NCBI GenBank assembly: GCA_012656075.1
Contig: JAAKBF010000358.1
Location: 62,001-126,000 of the forward strand
Direction of reading: 5' to 3'
DNA from: Phytophthora hibernalis
Taxonomy: Eukaryota > Oomycota > Peronosporomycetes > Peronosporales > Peronosporaceae
Length of the DNA: 64,000 nucleotides
The notes under the pieces were generated by a model. That model was given only the letters and a program-made list of their open reading frames with translations. It did not search any database and was not told the origin of the DNA. The stretch's first letter is position 1, and each line of letters starts with the position of its first letter. The translations under genes and the position numbers were made by a program. Positions 12,251 through 25,707 of this stretch are shown here, piece after piece.

Positions 12251-12365
12251 ATTTGGTGATCGCAAATACTGTAAACGCCTGATGTTGGTGATGAGGTGGG
12301 ATATTTACATGCACTTATCGGTGAGATACAAGCTAGGACTATTGGCAGGACACTTGTGTCGCAGC

Positions 12366-15300
12366 TTAGAAGATGGACATCTTGCGCGCTGTAAGCTTCT
12401 GGCCCGGGCGCCAGCCGATGGTGGGCATGGCGTAGTACTCGGAGATGTTACAGATCTCAAGCTTGCGCACCTTCTGCACGGCCTGCGCGAAGAGCAGCGC
12501 GCACTTGACGTTGTTGATGAGCGAGACGCCAAAGTCGACGGCAGCTCGGCGGATCTTGTAGCCGCTCGTGAGCTCCTCGCGGTTGGCACCCTCGGGCACG
12601 TTGATGACGAGCTCGATCTTGCCCGACGAGATGTACTCGATGACACTGGGCAGGTCGCTTTCCGGGTCCGACGGCTTGCGCAGCGCGATGGTCTTGACCC
12701 TGCGTGGCCAGGTACTCGGACGTGCCGGGCGTGGCGTAGATGGTGTATCCCATCTCCTGCAGAATGAGAGCGCCCTCGGCGAACTCGCGCCTGATGTCCT
12801 GGTTGCCGATCGAGATGAGCACCTTCTTCTCCTTGGGCATCTTGAAGCCGGCGCTCAGCAGCGCCTTGAGGTACGCCTCGTGCATGTCCGTACCGAAGCA
12901 AGCCACCTCGCCCGTCGAGGCCATTTCGACGCCGAGGCTCGGGTCGGCGCCGTGCAGACGCGTGAACGAGAACTGCGGTGCCTTGACGCCGACGTAGTCA
13001 ATGTCAATCAGGGCAATGGGCACAGACTTGACCGGCAGGCCGATCATGGCCTTGGTCGCCAGGTTGATGAAGTTGAGGTCGAACGTCTTGGAGATGAACG
13101 GGAACGTACGCGAGGCGCGCAGGTTGCACTCGATCACCTTGACGTCGTTGGCGCGGGCCATGAGCTGGATGTTGAACGGGCCCGTAATGTTGAGCGCGCT
13201 GGCAATCGCGCTGGCGATGCGCTTCACCTGCTTGATCGTGCCGACATACAGCTTCTGCGCGGGCAGCACCAGGGTCGCGTCACCAGAGTGCACACCGGCG
13301 TTCTCCACGTGCTCTGACATGGCGTAGTTGAGGATCGCACCGTCCTTGGCGACACCGTCAAACTCGATCTCCTTGGCGTTCAGGATGAACTTAGACACAC
13401 TGATCGACCGCGAAATCTTGACGGAGTCGGTGTTCAGGTAGGCCTTGAGCTGCTCCTCGTCCAAAGCAACAATCATACCAGCGCCAGAGAGCACGTAACT
13501 GGGACGGACAAGCACCGGGTACTGCACTTCCCTGGCAAACTCCAGAGCAGCATCCACCTCCTTCACCTCCGCCCAGCGGGGCTGGTCAACTCCCAGCGTG
13601 TCCAGAAGCGCCGAGAATTTGTTGCGGTCTTCGCACTGGTCAATGCTCTCCGGGGACGTACCCAAAATGTTCACGCCAGCCTTGGACAGTGGCATGGCCA
13701 GGTTGTTCGGGATCTGGCCACCGACAGACACGATCACACCCTCCGGGTGCTCGCGGTCGTAGATGTCCAGAACGCGCTCCAGGCTCAGCTCCTCGAAGTA
13801 CAAGCGGTCGCTCTCGTCGTAGTCGGTACTCACCGTCTCCGGGTTGTAGTTCACGACGATAGCAGGCTTTCCGAGTTCGCGAATCGTGCGCACTGCGCTC
13901 ACACCGCACCAATCGAACTCCACCGACGAACCAATGCAGTAAGCACCGCAGCCGAGCACCACAATGGAATCCTCGCTCGCCGGGATGTCGTCCTCAGAGC
14001 CGCCGTACGTCATGTACAGGTAGTTGGTCTGGGCAGGGAACTCAGCAGCAAGGGTATCGATCTGCTTCACGCAAGGCACCACACCCATCTGCTTGCGGAG
14101 CTCACGCACCTGCATGGCAGTGGCATTCGGCAGCTTGGCAGCGATCTGACGGTCAGAGAAACCGTTCACCTTCAGCGTGCGGATGAAGCGCTCGCTCAGC
14201 GTGTCCAGCGTGAACTTCGGCACAGACTGGCGAAGCGAAGATATGCGGGCCAGCTTGGACAGGAACCACTTGTCAATCTTCGTCAGCTGGTGCACACGGT
14301 CAATCGTGTAACCAGCGTCAAGGGCCGCGATGACGTAGAACAGGCGCTCGTCCGTGGGGTGGCTCAGCTGCGCATCAAGCACCTCCGGGTTCGTCTCGTT
14401 GTCAACCGGGCTGCCCTCCAGGCCGTCAAGGTTGGGGTTGACCATGCGCACAGCCTTCTGGATGCACTCCTCGAAGTTGCGGCCGATCGACATCACCTCA
14501 CCCACTGAAAGCATGTAGCTGCCAAGGTCGTTCGACACGCGCGAGAACTTCTTCAGGTCCCAGCGGGGCATCTTCACGACACAGTAGTCCAGACTGGGCC
14601 GAAGCAAGCTGTCGTCGTCTTCGTCACGCTGTTCTTGATCGTGACAAGGTCAATGCCGAGCGAGATCTTGGTCGCAACGTAGGCAAGCGGGTAGCCCGTA
14701 GCCTTCGAGGCAAGAGCACTGGAACGGGACAGACGAGCGTTCACCTCGATAATGCAATAGCGCTCGGAGTGGGGGTCAAGAGCGTACTGGATGTTACATT
14801 CGCCCACAATGTTGAGGTGGCGCACCACCTTCTGTGCCGTCGAGCGAAGCTTGAAGTATTCGCTGTTCGACAGCGTCTGAGACGGGGCCACGACAATCGA
14901 GTCACCCGTGTGGATACCCAGAGGGTCGAAGTTCTCCATGTTGCAGACAGTGATGCAGTTGTCCTTGGCATCGCGCACCACCTCGTACTCAACCTCCTTC
15001 CATCCGCGCAGGTCCTGGTCAATCAAAATCTGCTTGATCGAGCCCTGGAAGCAGAGCCGTGCAGGGCCTTGGTAGCCAGCACGGTCAGCTCCTCATCATT
15101 GGCAGCGAAACCCGAGCCAAGACCACCCAGCGCGAAAGCCGAACGCACCAACACGGGGTAACCGATGTCGTGGGCCGCTTTCAGAGCGCCCTCGACGGTG
15201 GTGGCGGGGTGACTCAGAGCGATAGTCTCGTCGATCTCATCCAGCTTAGCCGAGAATTTCTCGCGGTCCTCAGTGTCGATGATCGACTCGATCTGGGTAC

Positions 15301-16846
15301 CCATGACGCGGACGTTGTGGCGTTCGAGGTCGCCGTTCAGGTACAGCTCAATACCGACGCCCAGAGCGGTCTGGCCACCCATGCTCACAAGGATGCCATC
15401 GGGCTTCTCCTTCTTGATGATCTCCAGCACCGTCTCAGCGCGCACGGGAACGAAGTACACCTTATCGGCCAGGCCCTTGGAAGTCTGCACCGTGGCAATG
15501 TTAGGGTTCACCAGGATCACGTGCACGCCTTCCTCGCGCAGAGCCTTGATGGCCTGCGAGCCGGAGTAGTCGAACTCACCAGCCTGGCCAATGGACAGAC
15601 CACCGGAGCCAAGCAGCAGCACCTTGGAGAACGTCGGACGATCGTACAGAGACGTGTCCATCACGGTGAGCTTAGGCGGGGCGTTGTTGACCTTCTCGAG
15701 GAACATGTCGAAGAGGAAGGCCGTGTCCGTGGGGCCACCGCAGGCCTCGGGGTGGAACTGCACCGAGAAGAAGGGCTTGTGCTCGTGGATAATACCCTCG
15801 TTGGACTTGTCGTTGGCATTCATGAAGAAGGTCTTCCATCCGGTAGGCAGCGAGTTGGAGTCCACCGCGTAGCCGTGGTTCTGCGGGGTGATGTAGCAGC
15901 GCGTGGTGCGCATGTCGATGCAGGGCTGGTTCATGCCGCGGTTTCCGTACTTCATCTTGTACGTGGTGGCGCCGGCTGCCAGGGCCAGGATCTGGTTGCC
16001 GAGACAGATGCCGAAGATGGGCTTGGGCGTCTCGAGGTTGATGGCCCAGCGGATGCTGTCGATGGTCTTGGAGGCCATGATGGGGTCGCCCGGGCCGTTC
16101 GAGATGAAGATACCGTCGTACTGCAGATCGCTGTTGGGCAGATCGTAGTCGTAGGGCACGACCGTGAGCTCAACGCCCTTGGAGGCCAGGTAGCGAATGA
16201 TGTTGTGCTTCATGCCGCAGTCGAAGGCCAGAATCTTGGGGGACGCGCCCTTATTGTACACGGTCACTTCCTTGGTCGTGACCTGCGCCACGAGGTTGAG
16301 TTTGTTGGGGTCCACGATCTCCGCAGCTTGGCCCTCGAACTCGATCTTGCCCAGCACCGCACCGAGCGATCGGATGCGCTTGGTGATCATGCGCGTGTCG
16401 ATACCGAACAGAGCCGGCACGTTGTGCTCCTTGAGCCAGTCGCCGAGCGACTTGACGGCGTTCCAGTGGCTGTGCTGGAACGAGTACTCAGACACGATGA
16501 GACCCGAGATCTGCACGGTGCTGGACTCGAAGAACTTGGGCAGGCCGAACTCGTCCTGCACGTCCATGTCTGGCACGCCGTAGTTGCCGATGAGCGGGTA
16601 CGTGAGCACGAGGATCTGGCCGCGGTACGACGGGTCGGACAGCGCCTCTGGGTAGCCCACCATGCCCGTGTTGAAGACCACTTCGCCCGACATGCTCTGG
16701 TCGGCGCCGAACGAGTAGCCGGCGTACGTGGTGCCGTCCGCCAGCACGAGGGTGCCACGCGAGGCGTCGTCTTCATTGATGAGGTTGGCCACGGGCGAGA
16801 GCGTCTGTGTGGTCGAAGCCGGCTCGGAGAAGGAGACCGACGACAT
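12366..16846 (-). CDS. Carbamoyl-phosphate synthase II, glutaminase fused to synthetase
   Basis: Makes carbamoyl phosphate from glutamine, bicarbonate and ATP, the first step of pyrimidine synthesis. Order: small-subunit domain (ADGTTYAGYSFGA), GATase with nucleophile motif GICLGNQ and HPEA, then two ATP-grasp halves (LLLGSGGLSIGQAGEFDYSG; VVLGCGAYCIGSSVEFDWCG) and a C-terminal MGS-like domain ending KMSIF. About 1,490 residues. No DHOase or ATCase follows, unlike animal CAD or fungal URA2. The first ATG is at 16844-16846, preceded by a pyrimidine-rich leader; the frame stays open upstream to about 17002 from a GTG, which I did not use. Frame changes near 15045, 14600 (CGGCCC) and 12699 (GGG) interrupt absolutely conserved sequence and read as missing single bases. 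A long antisense open frame exists but is a composition shadow. Confidence 0.92.
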
Positions 16847-18598
16847 GTTGATGTGTGAAGCTTGGAAAGGGAGTGAAGGTCCGCTTGCGCTCTTGGGGGC
16901 AAAAGGCGAAGTCTTGGTGACGTCTCCGCGCTCATTTGAAAGCGCCGAACACGGGCGAACCGCCGCGCGCGATTCGAGCCTGTGGTTGAACGCCGTTTTC
17001 ACTTGGTTTGAGTAAGGGAGCGTTTTTGGCCAATGGCAGGGCGGAGTGCTTGATGATGTGCTAAACCGCTCTTTTTATAGGCGACCATACAAAAATAAGA
17101 AGTTGAAAAATTGAGAAATAACCAATAGAACATTGACGATCTTTGCATACAAAAACCAAGTGTGCTGTTGGTGGTCAGGAGCCACCGACCACGTCGGACG
17201 GCAGAAAAGGGGCGCTGTCAAATGCGTGGTGCAGGTTCGCCGTGTTCTGCACGAAGCTATTTGGAACTCTTTCCGCTTTTTGCGGCCCATGGCGCAGGTG
17301 CCCTAGGAGAAGAGCGAGGGAGGGATGAAGTGGACACGCTCACTTGGGCTGGAGCCTGCAGTCTGCAGGTCCTGCGTGGCGATTGGCGAGGAGGGAGGAG
17401 GATGCGCGATTTCGTCTCGTCTACGGTGACGTCAACAGTTTCAGGTCGGCCATGCCAAATAGCGGCGAGCTTCGAGCGCTGGAAGATCGCATGGGGAGGA
17501 GGGAGGAAAGCGGAGTCGGGGGCGGTATACTGTAGAGCGCTGTCGGCGTTGCCGGACGCGTGGCGAAGTGGAACGTGGAGGGCGGCTATTTTGGCCTGCG
17601 GATGGCGGCGACGTAGCGGATTTACGCGTTTGCGGGCACGTGCCGTAAAATATAAAAGTATTTGTACGATACGCGTTGGCCTTGGGCGGAGTAGCGATGC
17701 ATAATGGATTCGAGGACGATGGGGTCGTTTTTGGTTCAACGCAGACGCGTTGGGTATCGGGGAGAGCAGTTTGCTGTGTGCAGATTTCTCGTGCTGATTG
17801 AACGTTTTTGGTTGGGAGCTACCGGTACGCCCTCGAACGACCAGCGTGCCGAGATGTTCGATTAGATGGCGTTTTTGAGGGCCTCGAGTGCGTGGCAAAG
17901 GGAACGGGACACGTGGTGGATGGAAGGCGGCGACGTATTACAGCGCGTACATGACAGCGGGCGCCGGAGGCGAAATGATATGCAGGTGGATATACAGGTC
18001 AGCGATGCGAAGCAGAGCAAGCGAAATGCTTGCGAGGGGGCAGTGCGAGCGCAATTAAGACCACAGGAAACTGCCAGGGAGTTGTCGGATGAAGGGCGAG
18101 GTTTACGATTCGCGGCTGAAAGCACTCGAGTGTGCTCCGGGGCTTTCAAGCGCGCCATTGGTTGCGAGTCGAGCCTTAGAACAGGCGCATTAAAACGCAA
18201 GAGCGAGTTGCCGTTATGCTGTGAAGGCGATTGAGAAGTTAGGGGCGATGCACAAGACTACAAGCCCGAGCACTTAGCATACCGGTACTACTGCTGATTT
18301 CACCTCGCTTCGCCACACCGCGGTAAGAAAGAACGCAGAGCTGCTGCATGGAGTTCGCAAGCATAAGGTCTCTGCTCTAGCTGCAGAGGTGACCTCATAA
18401 AACGTATCCCCGTTGGCACGGCAAACGAGTGGTGCTCGACAAGGTCTGCAAAGAGGTGAATGTCGCTCGAATGTAACGTTCGGGTACAGTAGTACTTGAA
18501 GTTGCCTCCTTTCCGGTGTTTTGTTGGTGTTGTGTAAAAAGTATAGCAGAATCTATCCGGATATGGCGCGTGCTTGCGTCTATCGCGTCTGCAGAAGT
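16847..18598. promoter_or_regulatory. Long upstream region of the carbamoyl-phosphate synthase gene
   Basis: About 1.75 kb with no convincing gene; the open frames here are Arg/Pro/Ser-rich and show no domain. Contains two TACCGGTA palindromes (17820-17827 and 18280-18287). AT-rich patches occur at 17080-17150 and 17640-17660. Confidence 0.5.
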
Positions 18599-18651
18599 TC
18601 CCGAGCCAGAGTGTGTAGTTCTGCAGCAGAACTACACACTCTGGCTCGGGA
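18599..18651. repeat. Perfect 26-bp inverted repeat with 1-base spacer
   Basis: Arm 18599-18624, spacer A at 18625, exact reverse complement at 18626-18651. The arm facing the upstream gene contains that gene's stop codon (18632-18634), so its mRNA could fold into a 26-bp stem straight after translation ends. It may be a natural element, a local fold-back duplication, or an assembly artefact. Confidence 0.9.
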
Positions 18652-21600
18652 CCTGGTGGTGTGCATTAAGGATGTCGAATGTCGTCGCCGTGGTTGCGGC
18701 TTCCGCTGCAGTGACCAGGCGTGAGAGGACGCAGCTGCTGCCTCCTTCTCCTGCTTCGTATCCAGGGGTACATTCGCATAGGCCAGATGCAGTTCGCTGC
18801 GCATTGAGCGGACACCCTGTGGTCTCCAGCAACTCGGGGATGGGATCTTGCTCACGTGTGACTTCACGCTGCCCGAAAGCGTCGTGACCGACGTCGGCAA
18901 TGCCTCGACTAGAAATGGCAGATAAATCTTCCTCGATAAGCTGTAGCGGCTGCTGATTCAGCTCAGGTTGCTCCAACACCTCTTGAGACAGTGAGTTTTG
19001 CGTGGATGCGTCCAGGATTGCCGCTTCAGTCGGTTCTTCTGTCGGTGGCTGCACGATCGCTGGTTCTGCTGGTTCCTCCGGGTTATTTCGTGAAGCGCTT
19101 TAGGCTCCTCAACCACGCCCTCCGAAGTGGCTTGCAATCCGCCATCCAGTTCAGCTGAAAGTTCCTGCTGCAATTTCGTGTCCTCGATCGTTTGATCCGT
19201 CGTGGCGTGCTGCTCTACCTCTTGCTCAACAAACTGTTGCTCAAGTATTGGGTGATTCTGCGGCTGGAAATCGGCCTCAATATCCTCCTCGGGCTCCATC
19301 TCCGACAGGTGCAAGTTCGGATTTCGCTTCACACCATTGATTTTGATTGTCGGCCCGCGCGACCTACGCTTGGCTGCAGAAATCACATTCGTGAGGGCGT
19401 TGTACTCGAGTAGTTTTTTCAGACTGGGTTACATACCTTTGTTTGGAGGTTCCTGTTTCACGCACGATTGATTGACCACTTGTCCCTCATCGTCGCCTGC
19501 GGTGGTGTAGCCTTCCAGACACTTACCGCATACGTTGACCTTTCGCGAGCACTGTAGACAGGAGGAAAGCGTTTGAAGTAAGCGGAGGGTAAAGGCACAA
19601 GTCGTGGAAACAAAACTTACCGTCTCACGCCCGAGTTGATCACATGATGGCATCACTTTGCACTCTACTGCTTCGGGTAGCACATCAGGTGGAAGGCCAT
19701 GAGTATGAGCCGTCACGGCCTGACGAGACCAAGCTCCATAAACACCAAAACTCTCAAATGTCTCGGAACGGAAGAACAAATCGTACCCAGTACCCTCGGT
19801 AAGGCCAGTGATCGTAAAGCTCGTATCTTGGCTGTTCCCTGCAGTCGCATTAATGTCCATCCTGCCACTTGCAAGCACACTCAACTCCGCCGATTGCTGG
19901 GAGAAATCATCAGACGGAGGTGTCGTACCACGTCCACTGGGCAGTGCAATGTAGTGAACATGGCCACGGTCACTGAGCGTCGCGTTCACTGTAAGTGCAT
20001 CCACATGGGCGTCCGTCGGGTTTACTGACACGTTCAAAAGTTCCGGAGGCTCTGAGTGTGCGCGCACACCCGCGTGAGTTGCCACGATACCGTAAATGCC
20101 TCCGCTGTCTTTCGTCTCCGTCACGAGATGCAAGGTGTAGTTTAGTCCGGTCTGCGGAACTTCCAGAATTTGCTCTCGCCATCCGCTGTCGCTCTCGCTC
20201 TCCATGCTCTCGTTACCAACCTCCAATATTTTCTGAGCTACAAGTTGATCCTCCAGCGCCAGTCGATTGCCATAGCGGTCGCTTCCTTTAGCCACGTGTT
20301 CAGCGAGGACCCAGGGCTTGACAGCAACCACAGAGAAGTACACAATACCTGGTGCATCCAGACGGAAGCCCACAGTTAGCGCTTGGGTGGTTCCGGTGTC
20401 GGGTATGCCGCGTGAGCCAGCAGGATCGGGGCATTTGCGAACGTCGAAACGTCTTTCACCTCGATGATGTTCCCGTAGACACCGTGGTCTGCGGGCGGTG
20501 CTTCTGATACAATGAAGAGGTCATAGCTTGTTCCTGCTACTAAGTAGTCGAGCAGCTCGATTTGTTGTTTTCCTTCCAAGCATGTCACACTCCGTCTCGT
20601 TCGCACAACCTCCTGACGGTAGTCATGAGAGTTTTTGCCATGACCATGACGATCTCCGTTCGGCACCCCTTGCTGCTGATGTTGTGCGGCGACGTGACAT
20701 TGAACTCGCTGTTGCCCGATGCTCCGAGCATGTAATGGACTTCACCAGGTCGATCTAGCGCAAAAGTTAGCACCAGTTCCGTAGTGGATCCTGTGCGAGG
20801 CTCCAGTTGCAGCTCTGTAAATCTTGGCGCTGGGACGTGCGTTCGAACGCGCAGCGGCTCCTCGAACCGGTTGCTCAGCACACCTTGGGAGCCTACAGTC
20901 TCAGTTGCAAGCAGTACTACGTAACTGGTGTTAGCGGATAGCACGTGCTCACCACCAAGCTCTTCGTCTACGTCGTTGCGACTGTGCTGTCGCTCAGACA
21001 TCTCGATCTTCACGCGCTTCTGCACCAACGGGATATTGCAGTCGCTCTCAGTTGTTTCATTCGCTGGAGCCGCGTAGATTGTCGTGTTGCTCTCCGGGTC
21101 CAATAACTGATCCAAATGCAGTGTGTCAACCACAGAACTGGGGAAATGGCACTTGCTAGGAAACACCAACAAGTGGACGAGCGCGCTTTTGCAGGAGTCG
21201 CAGGCTACATCAAACTTGACGGTGATACTGGAAGTGTGGCCAAAAGTGGGCTGCGCTTTGGCTTTGGGAATTCGAGATGCTCTCTCGAACGTTGTAACTG
21301 GAATGCCATCGTTCTCAGATCGCGTATCGTTGCTTCTGTGCTTGTGCGGGTTCACTTTTGTGAACACTCCATCGCTGTCGCTTGTCTCGTAGGCAAAAAG
21401 AGCAAGTAGTCATGGTTTGCGTCCAGCCCCAACACTTCTTGTTCAATTCGTAAAGAGGTCGCGTTCTCAGCAACGATATCCGCCAGCATTCCTGCGGCAA
21501 CGACACCGTCACCTCGTCCTGGAGCTGCGGTCTTAAACGCACTCGTAACTTCGCCTCGATGAGATGAAAATGCTCCTAGATCACGTCCGGATCTTGCTTT

Positions 21601-24600
21601 TGCATCGATAAGGACAAAGTAGGGAACCCTTCCTGTAGCCTGGGCAAAACGATCAAGAGCATAGTTTTCTGCAGTATCAGTTTTCTCGGGGGCCTTCAGT
21701 AGCTTGGAGACGTTCAGACTGATGCGAATACCATCGGTCCGCCCACCTAGGGCGTTCACGGATATCTCGTCAAATAGCACCGACTGATTTGTGTAGTCAG
21801 CGTGAGTAGCGACGCGATGACACGCTCCGGCACTGCCGTCCGAGGGCCACCCTAATATACCACCACTAGCTGCAGTCTCACTCACAAGACATACGTCAAA
21901 GAGTGCGTTGGGTGGCAGCTTGTCGATCTCCTTGTGAGTCATCTTGTCACGTATCACATCTTCTCGCGACACCGATATGGTATCATTCACCCAGACACCC
22001 ACGCCCAGCTCCTCAAGGTCTGTTGTCTTGAGCATCGAGCCGTTCAACTTGGTTAGGTCGAACGTGCTACTTGGAGGTGGCCAGATCGCGATCGAATCAT
22101 TTCCATTATCATCCGAGTTGTCTTTGCTTTTAACGCTCTCAAGAGGAGCCTGGGCATTTTCAAAGTCTTGACTTCTGTCAGGTACCAGTCCACGAAAGAA
22201 CAGCGCATAGTGTACGTCACCAAATCGATCAAGCTGAAAGTCCATCGCAAGGGCTGAGCTTGACCCACCCACTGCATGCACGGACAGCTTCTCTGGGATG
22301 ATAATAGGCGGCCCAAGATGTGTGTTTACAAGCACCGGAGGTGGGAACTCGCCGAAAACACCGTCACTACCATAGGTTTCTGAGGTGAGAGATACATGAT
22401 AGGTTGCTCCCGACTTCAGCCCGCCCACTGTTGTGTTGTGTACAAACTCGAGCGGTTGTGTGGGCCGAGTATCATTCGTGCCGTTGATGATCTCCATCAA
22501 AATGTGTTCCTCCAGGACTTGAAACTCCCCGCAACTCATGCGGCGTATGCTTGCTATCGCGGTGGCTGATGATTGCAGGATCGGCGAAGTCCACATCGCT
22601 CAGGAAGTAGTGCACTATACCAGGGTGCGAAAGGTTCGCGGAAATTATGACGCTATCCGTACTGCCAGCCACAGGATCCACCGTAGCAAGAACAATCTTG
22701 GGCGCGACTGCATGAGTTGTGACGTTGAAGATCACGGGCTCTCCGAGCACACCACTACTGTTTCCTTCGGGGCTAGTTTCTGTCACGACCAAGATTTCGT
22801 ACGACGTGTTGGCGCTCAGTCCACTGACAACAAAGTTCGTAGTCGTATCGGGAGCACTTGAGCCAGCAAATACGTTCCCACCGTTAACAAACAATGAAGA
22901 CGATGATGGTAAGCGCCGTTGGAATTGAGAGCGAGGTTCTGTTCCACTCTCAAAAGAGTGCTCCACAATTGTTGCAGCGTCCACAGGTTTGCGTTCTTCG
23001 GTATCCGTTGAATCCACCGCCTCACGAGCAACATAGTGTAATATGCACGGAGAATCAGGGTCCACCGTTATCCGGGCTTCGGCCTGCGATGTTGTAGCCG
23101 CGATAGGCTGTGCCGAGGTCTCGATAATCTGAGGTGCGTTTTTGTGAGTCCTCACAGACAGCTCTGTACTTCGATCACTAAAGACACCATTGCGACGAAC
23201 ATTCTCAGCGTAAAGACTGACATGGTACTCGGTGTTTTCGCTCAGATTCTCAACAGTGAAGGTGAACAGGCTTGGTGTGCTTCTGGAGAATTCAAACCTC
23301 TCTCTTCCTTCTACCTCCTGACAGGAGTCGGAGGCCGACGGTGTGACTTGATCAGCTTCTCCATCCACTCCCTGCTGCTTCAGACATAAGAAAAGCACGT
23401 CTTGCGGCTTCGTCATGCTAACCTCGAGTTGAACAGCGGAAACATTTCCATGCAGAGGCTTTATCGAGCGCAATTCAACCTCTGATGCATTTTCGTTCGT
23501 GGCAGTCTCCAGTAATGTGGTGAAAACACGTCCAAATAGACCAAAACTGTTTGTAGTCTCAGGTAGGAGTACAATCGAGTACGATGTCGCATCGTTGAGC
23601 TCTTTGATCTCAAACTGTTGCCGGAATGTTTCAATCGCGCTATCCTCAGTAGCTGTTCCCGGTCTCGTGTCAGCGTTTGCTTTTGAATTTGGACTGCGGT
23701 TGTCAGAGCTAGCGCTGACGCGCTCCTCGGAGGAGAACTTGAAAACACCGGTTACGTAGGCGGTATCGTCAAAATTTTGAGGAGATCGTTCGCGCAGGAG
23801 ATGATGGAGGTGCTTCACATTCGTAGCTTGCTGGAACACACTTCGAAGGCTGGAAGTAAGCCCACTATTACCAGTGAGAACGTAGTGGATGTTTCCTTGT
23901 GAACGAGCAAGCTCTACAGAGAGAGTAAGTGAGCTCACGCTTTTGTTGGTCGCTTGGGCTGTTGCGGCAACGATCGCAGGTGCTGTTTCGTGTGTCTTGG
24001 CCTGCGCCGTGAGCTCGCGAAGTCCGAAAAGGCCATTACTACCTGCGGATTCAGCACGTAGCTTTACTTTGTAGAGTATTCCACTTTGCAGCCCAGTTAT
24101 GTTGGCGTGGTGAGTCTCTTTGGTACCCGCGTGAAAGTCTTCAACGTTCGAAAAGTTGCGCATGGAGAACAGCCCGCGAATTGTAGTATTCTTCAGCGCG
24201 CTGATGTCGTCTGTACTGCGAGTTGCTCCTACCGGCAGTGAAGCAGTGCTGGCTGTGACTGTAGATTGCTTTTTACTCGTAGCGCCATCAGACAACGCGA
24301 TTACCTCGTAGTGCAGGTCGTACATGAAATACGATAAAGTCTCTTGATTCGCACGACGAACGTCTTCAGGGTCCACCTCCAATTTGAAGCTCACGTTGAG
24401 TGCCGTTGCGCTCGCATCTTGTGGGAGCAGCTCAATGCCGTAACTTCCGGAGCAAGTGCGTGCGTTCGAACAGCGTTGGCATGGCGAACCACCTCGCTGC
24501 GAACCTCTCCGTTACCTGGGGCTTCTGTCATGCCATAAACGTCGTACAGCGTAGCCGGTGTCAGGTTCTCCAAGACTTTCTGGAAGGTGAACGAGCTATT

Positions 24601-25466
24601 AGCCTGCGACGGTACACTATGCAGCACAAACGTTGGCTGGACCGCATCGGCATCAACGCCGACGCTGCGATTTTTGGCAAGGTCATCAGCCGTGAGTAGC
24701 ACATCTACAGCACCGTTTGCACGCGGTACCAGTGCAAAGTACGCGCGCCCCGGGGCTGTCAGCGTAGCATTGATCAACACTCTATCAGCCGACGCGTTAG
24801 CTGGTCGCACAGCAGTGATATCAATTTTCGGTGGCTCCGGATGCGTCCAAGACTGCAGAACTGACTGCACCGGTCCAAAACGCCGTTGCTGCCGATCACT
24901 TCCGCCACAAAGTACACATCGTAGCTCATATTGGGCAGCAGGTTCTTGACCGTACTCACCACTTTCTGCGTCTTTGGCACCGTCACCGTATCCGCCGCCA
25001 CGACGCCTGCACTCTGGACTCTCTCCACTGTATTGTGAGTCCCCGGCAAGCGTCGAGTCGCCGCGTCGGCATGATTCACTTCTTTCGTTTCTTCAGACTC
25101 ATCCACGCGACATTGCGCCGCTGCAGTTTTGATCCCAACAGCGTCCAACGCCTCGTGGCCTGCAGGCAGCACTGCGTAGTGCAGATGCGCGGCGTCCGTC
25201 AAGAAGGTCGTCAACGTCAGCGCGTGGGCCGACGCGTGCGTTGCTGCCACGAAGCTGCGCGTCTTCTTGTTCTCATCTGCATTAAGGTATCAGCACAGTC
25301 AGCATGAACTCTATAGCATTGAATTCTAGGTGTTCCACTCACTGCCATCGCTCGAGACGACTGCGGTGTCGTCAGGAATCCCCGCACTTTCGTCACTTAA
25401 TACACTACTGACTGACAGCAGCGCAATCGCCACCAGCCAGTGCAGAGGCGTCCACCGCCGACGCAT
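18632..25466 (-). CDS. Giant secreted protein with ~13 FN3-like repeats and Cys-rich tail
   Basis: Starts MRRRWTPLHWLVAIALLS, a clear signal peptide, in exon 25343-25466; an intron follows at 25277-25342. The body is about 13 degenerate repeats of ~150 residues. Each has a YxhxhhxET..SxGVhG core, then (V)xTH.xxP, and ends with GxVHYxL. Examples lie near 25000, 24550, 24050, 23550, 23200, 22750, 22380, 21880, 21380, 20900, 20500, 20080 and 19750. Two more introns sit at 19552-19620 and 19374-19436, bracketing a Cys-rich segment (CSRKVNVCGKCLEGY). The tail is Glu/Gln/Pro-rich and ends with an EGF-like piece (GCPLN..GLCECTPGYEAG). About 2,200 residues. Frame changes occur near 24850, 24390, 22530, 21370, 20640, 20375 and 19070. 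The fold resembles fibronectin III; the function, perhaps adhesion or wall contact, is a guess. Confidence 0.7.
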
Positions 25467-25707
25467 CTTGTCCTCGCTCTGTAGCAGCTACGGAAATGAC
25501 GCCGAAGATAAGATACCGGAAAGATACGCGCCGTTTCGTCGTGGTGCCCAGATAATATGGATCGCACTTAGCTGGAGTCGGCCACTCACATGTCAGTTTC
25601 TAACGTATTTTCTATTTCTTTTAGACGGGTCAGCGTACCGTAAAATTTCGATAAAGCGTTACTCGAGACGGTAGAAGTGCAGCGCACTGGTCACTACGCG
25701 TCCTGCC
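25467..25707. promoter_or_regulatory. Divergent promoter: FN3-repeat protein / AGC kinase
   Basis: 241 bp between outward-facing ATGs. Contains GATA-rich sequence (GATAAGATACCGGAAAGATA). No clear oomycete initiator match was seen. Confidence 0.35.

Noticed and set aside
15059..16858. 599-codon open frame on the + strand
   Set aside because: Lies antisense inside the conserved carbamoyl-phosphate synthase gene; Val/Leu/His-rich composition with no domain, a codon-bias shadow.
17257..17898. 213-codon - strand frame in the carbamoyl-phosphate synthase upstream region
   Set aside because: Arg/Pro/His-rich, no recognisable domain or intron pattern.
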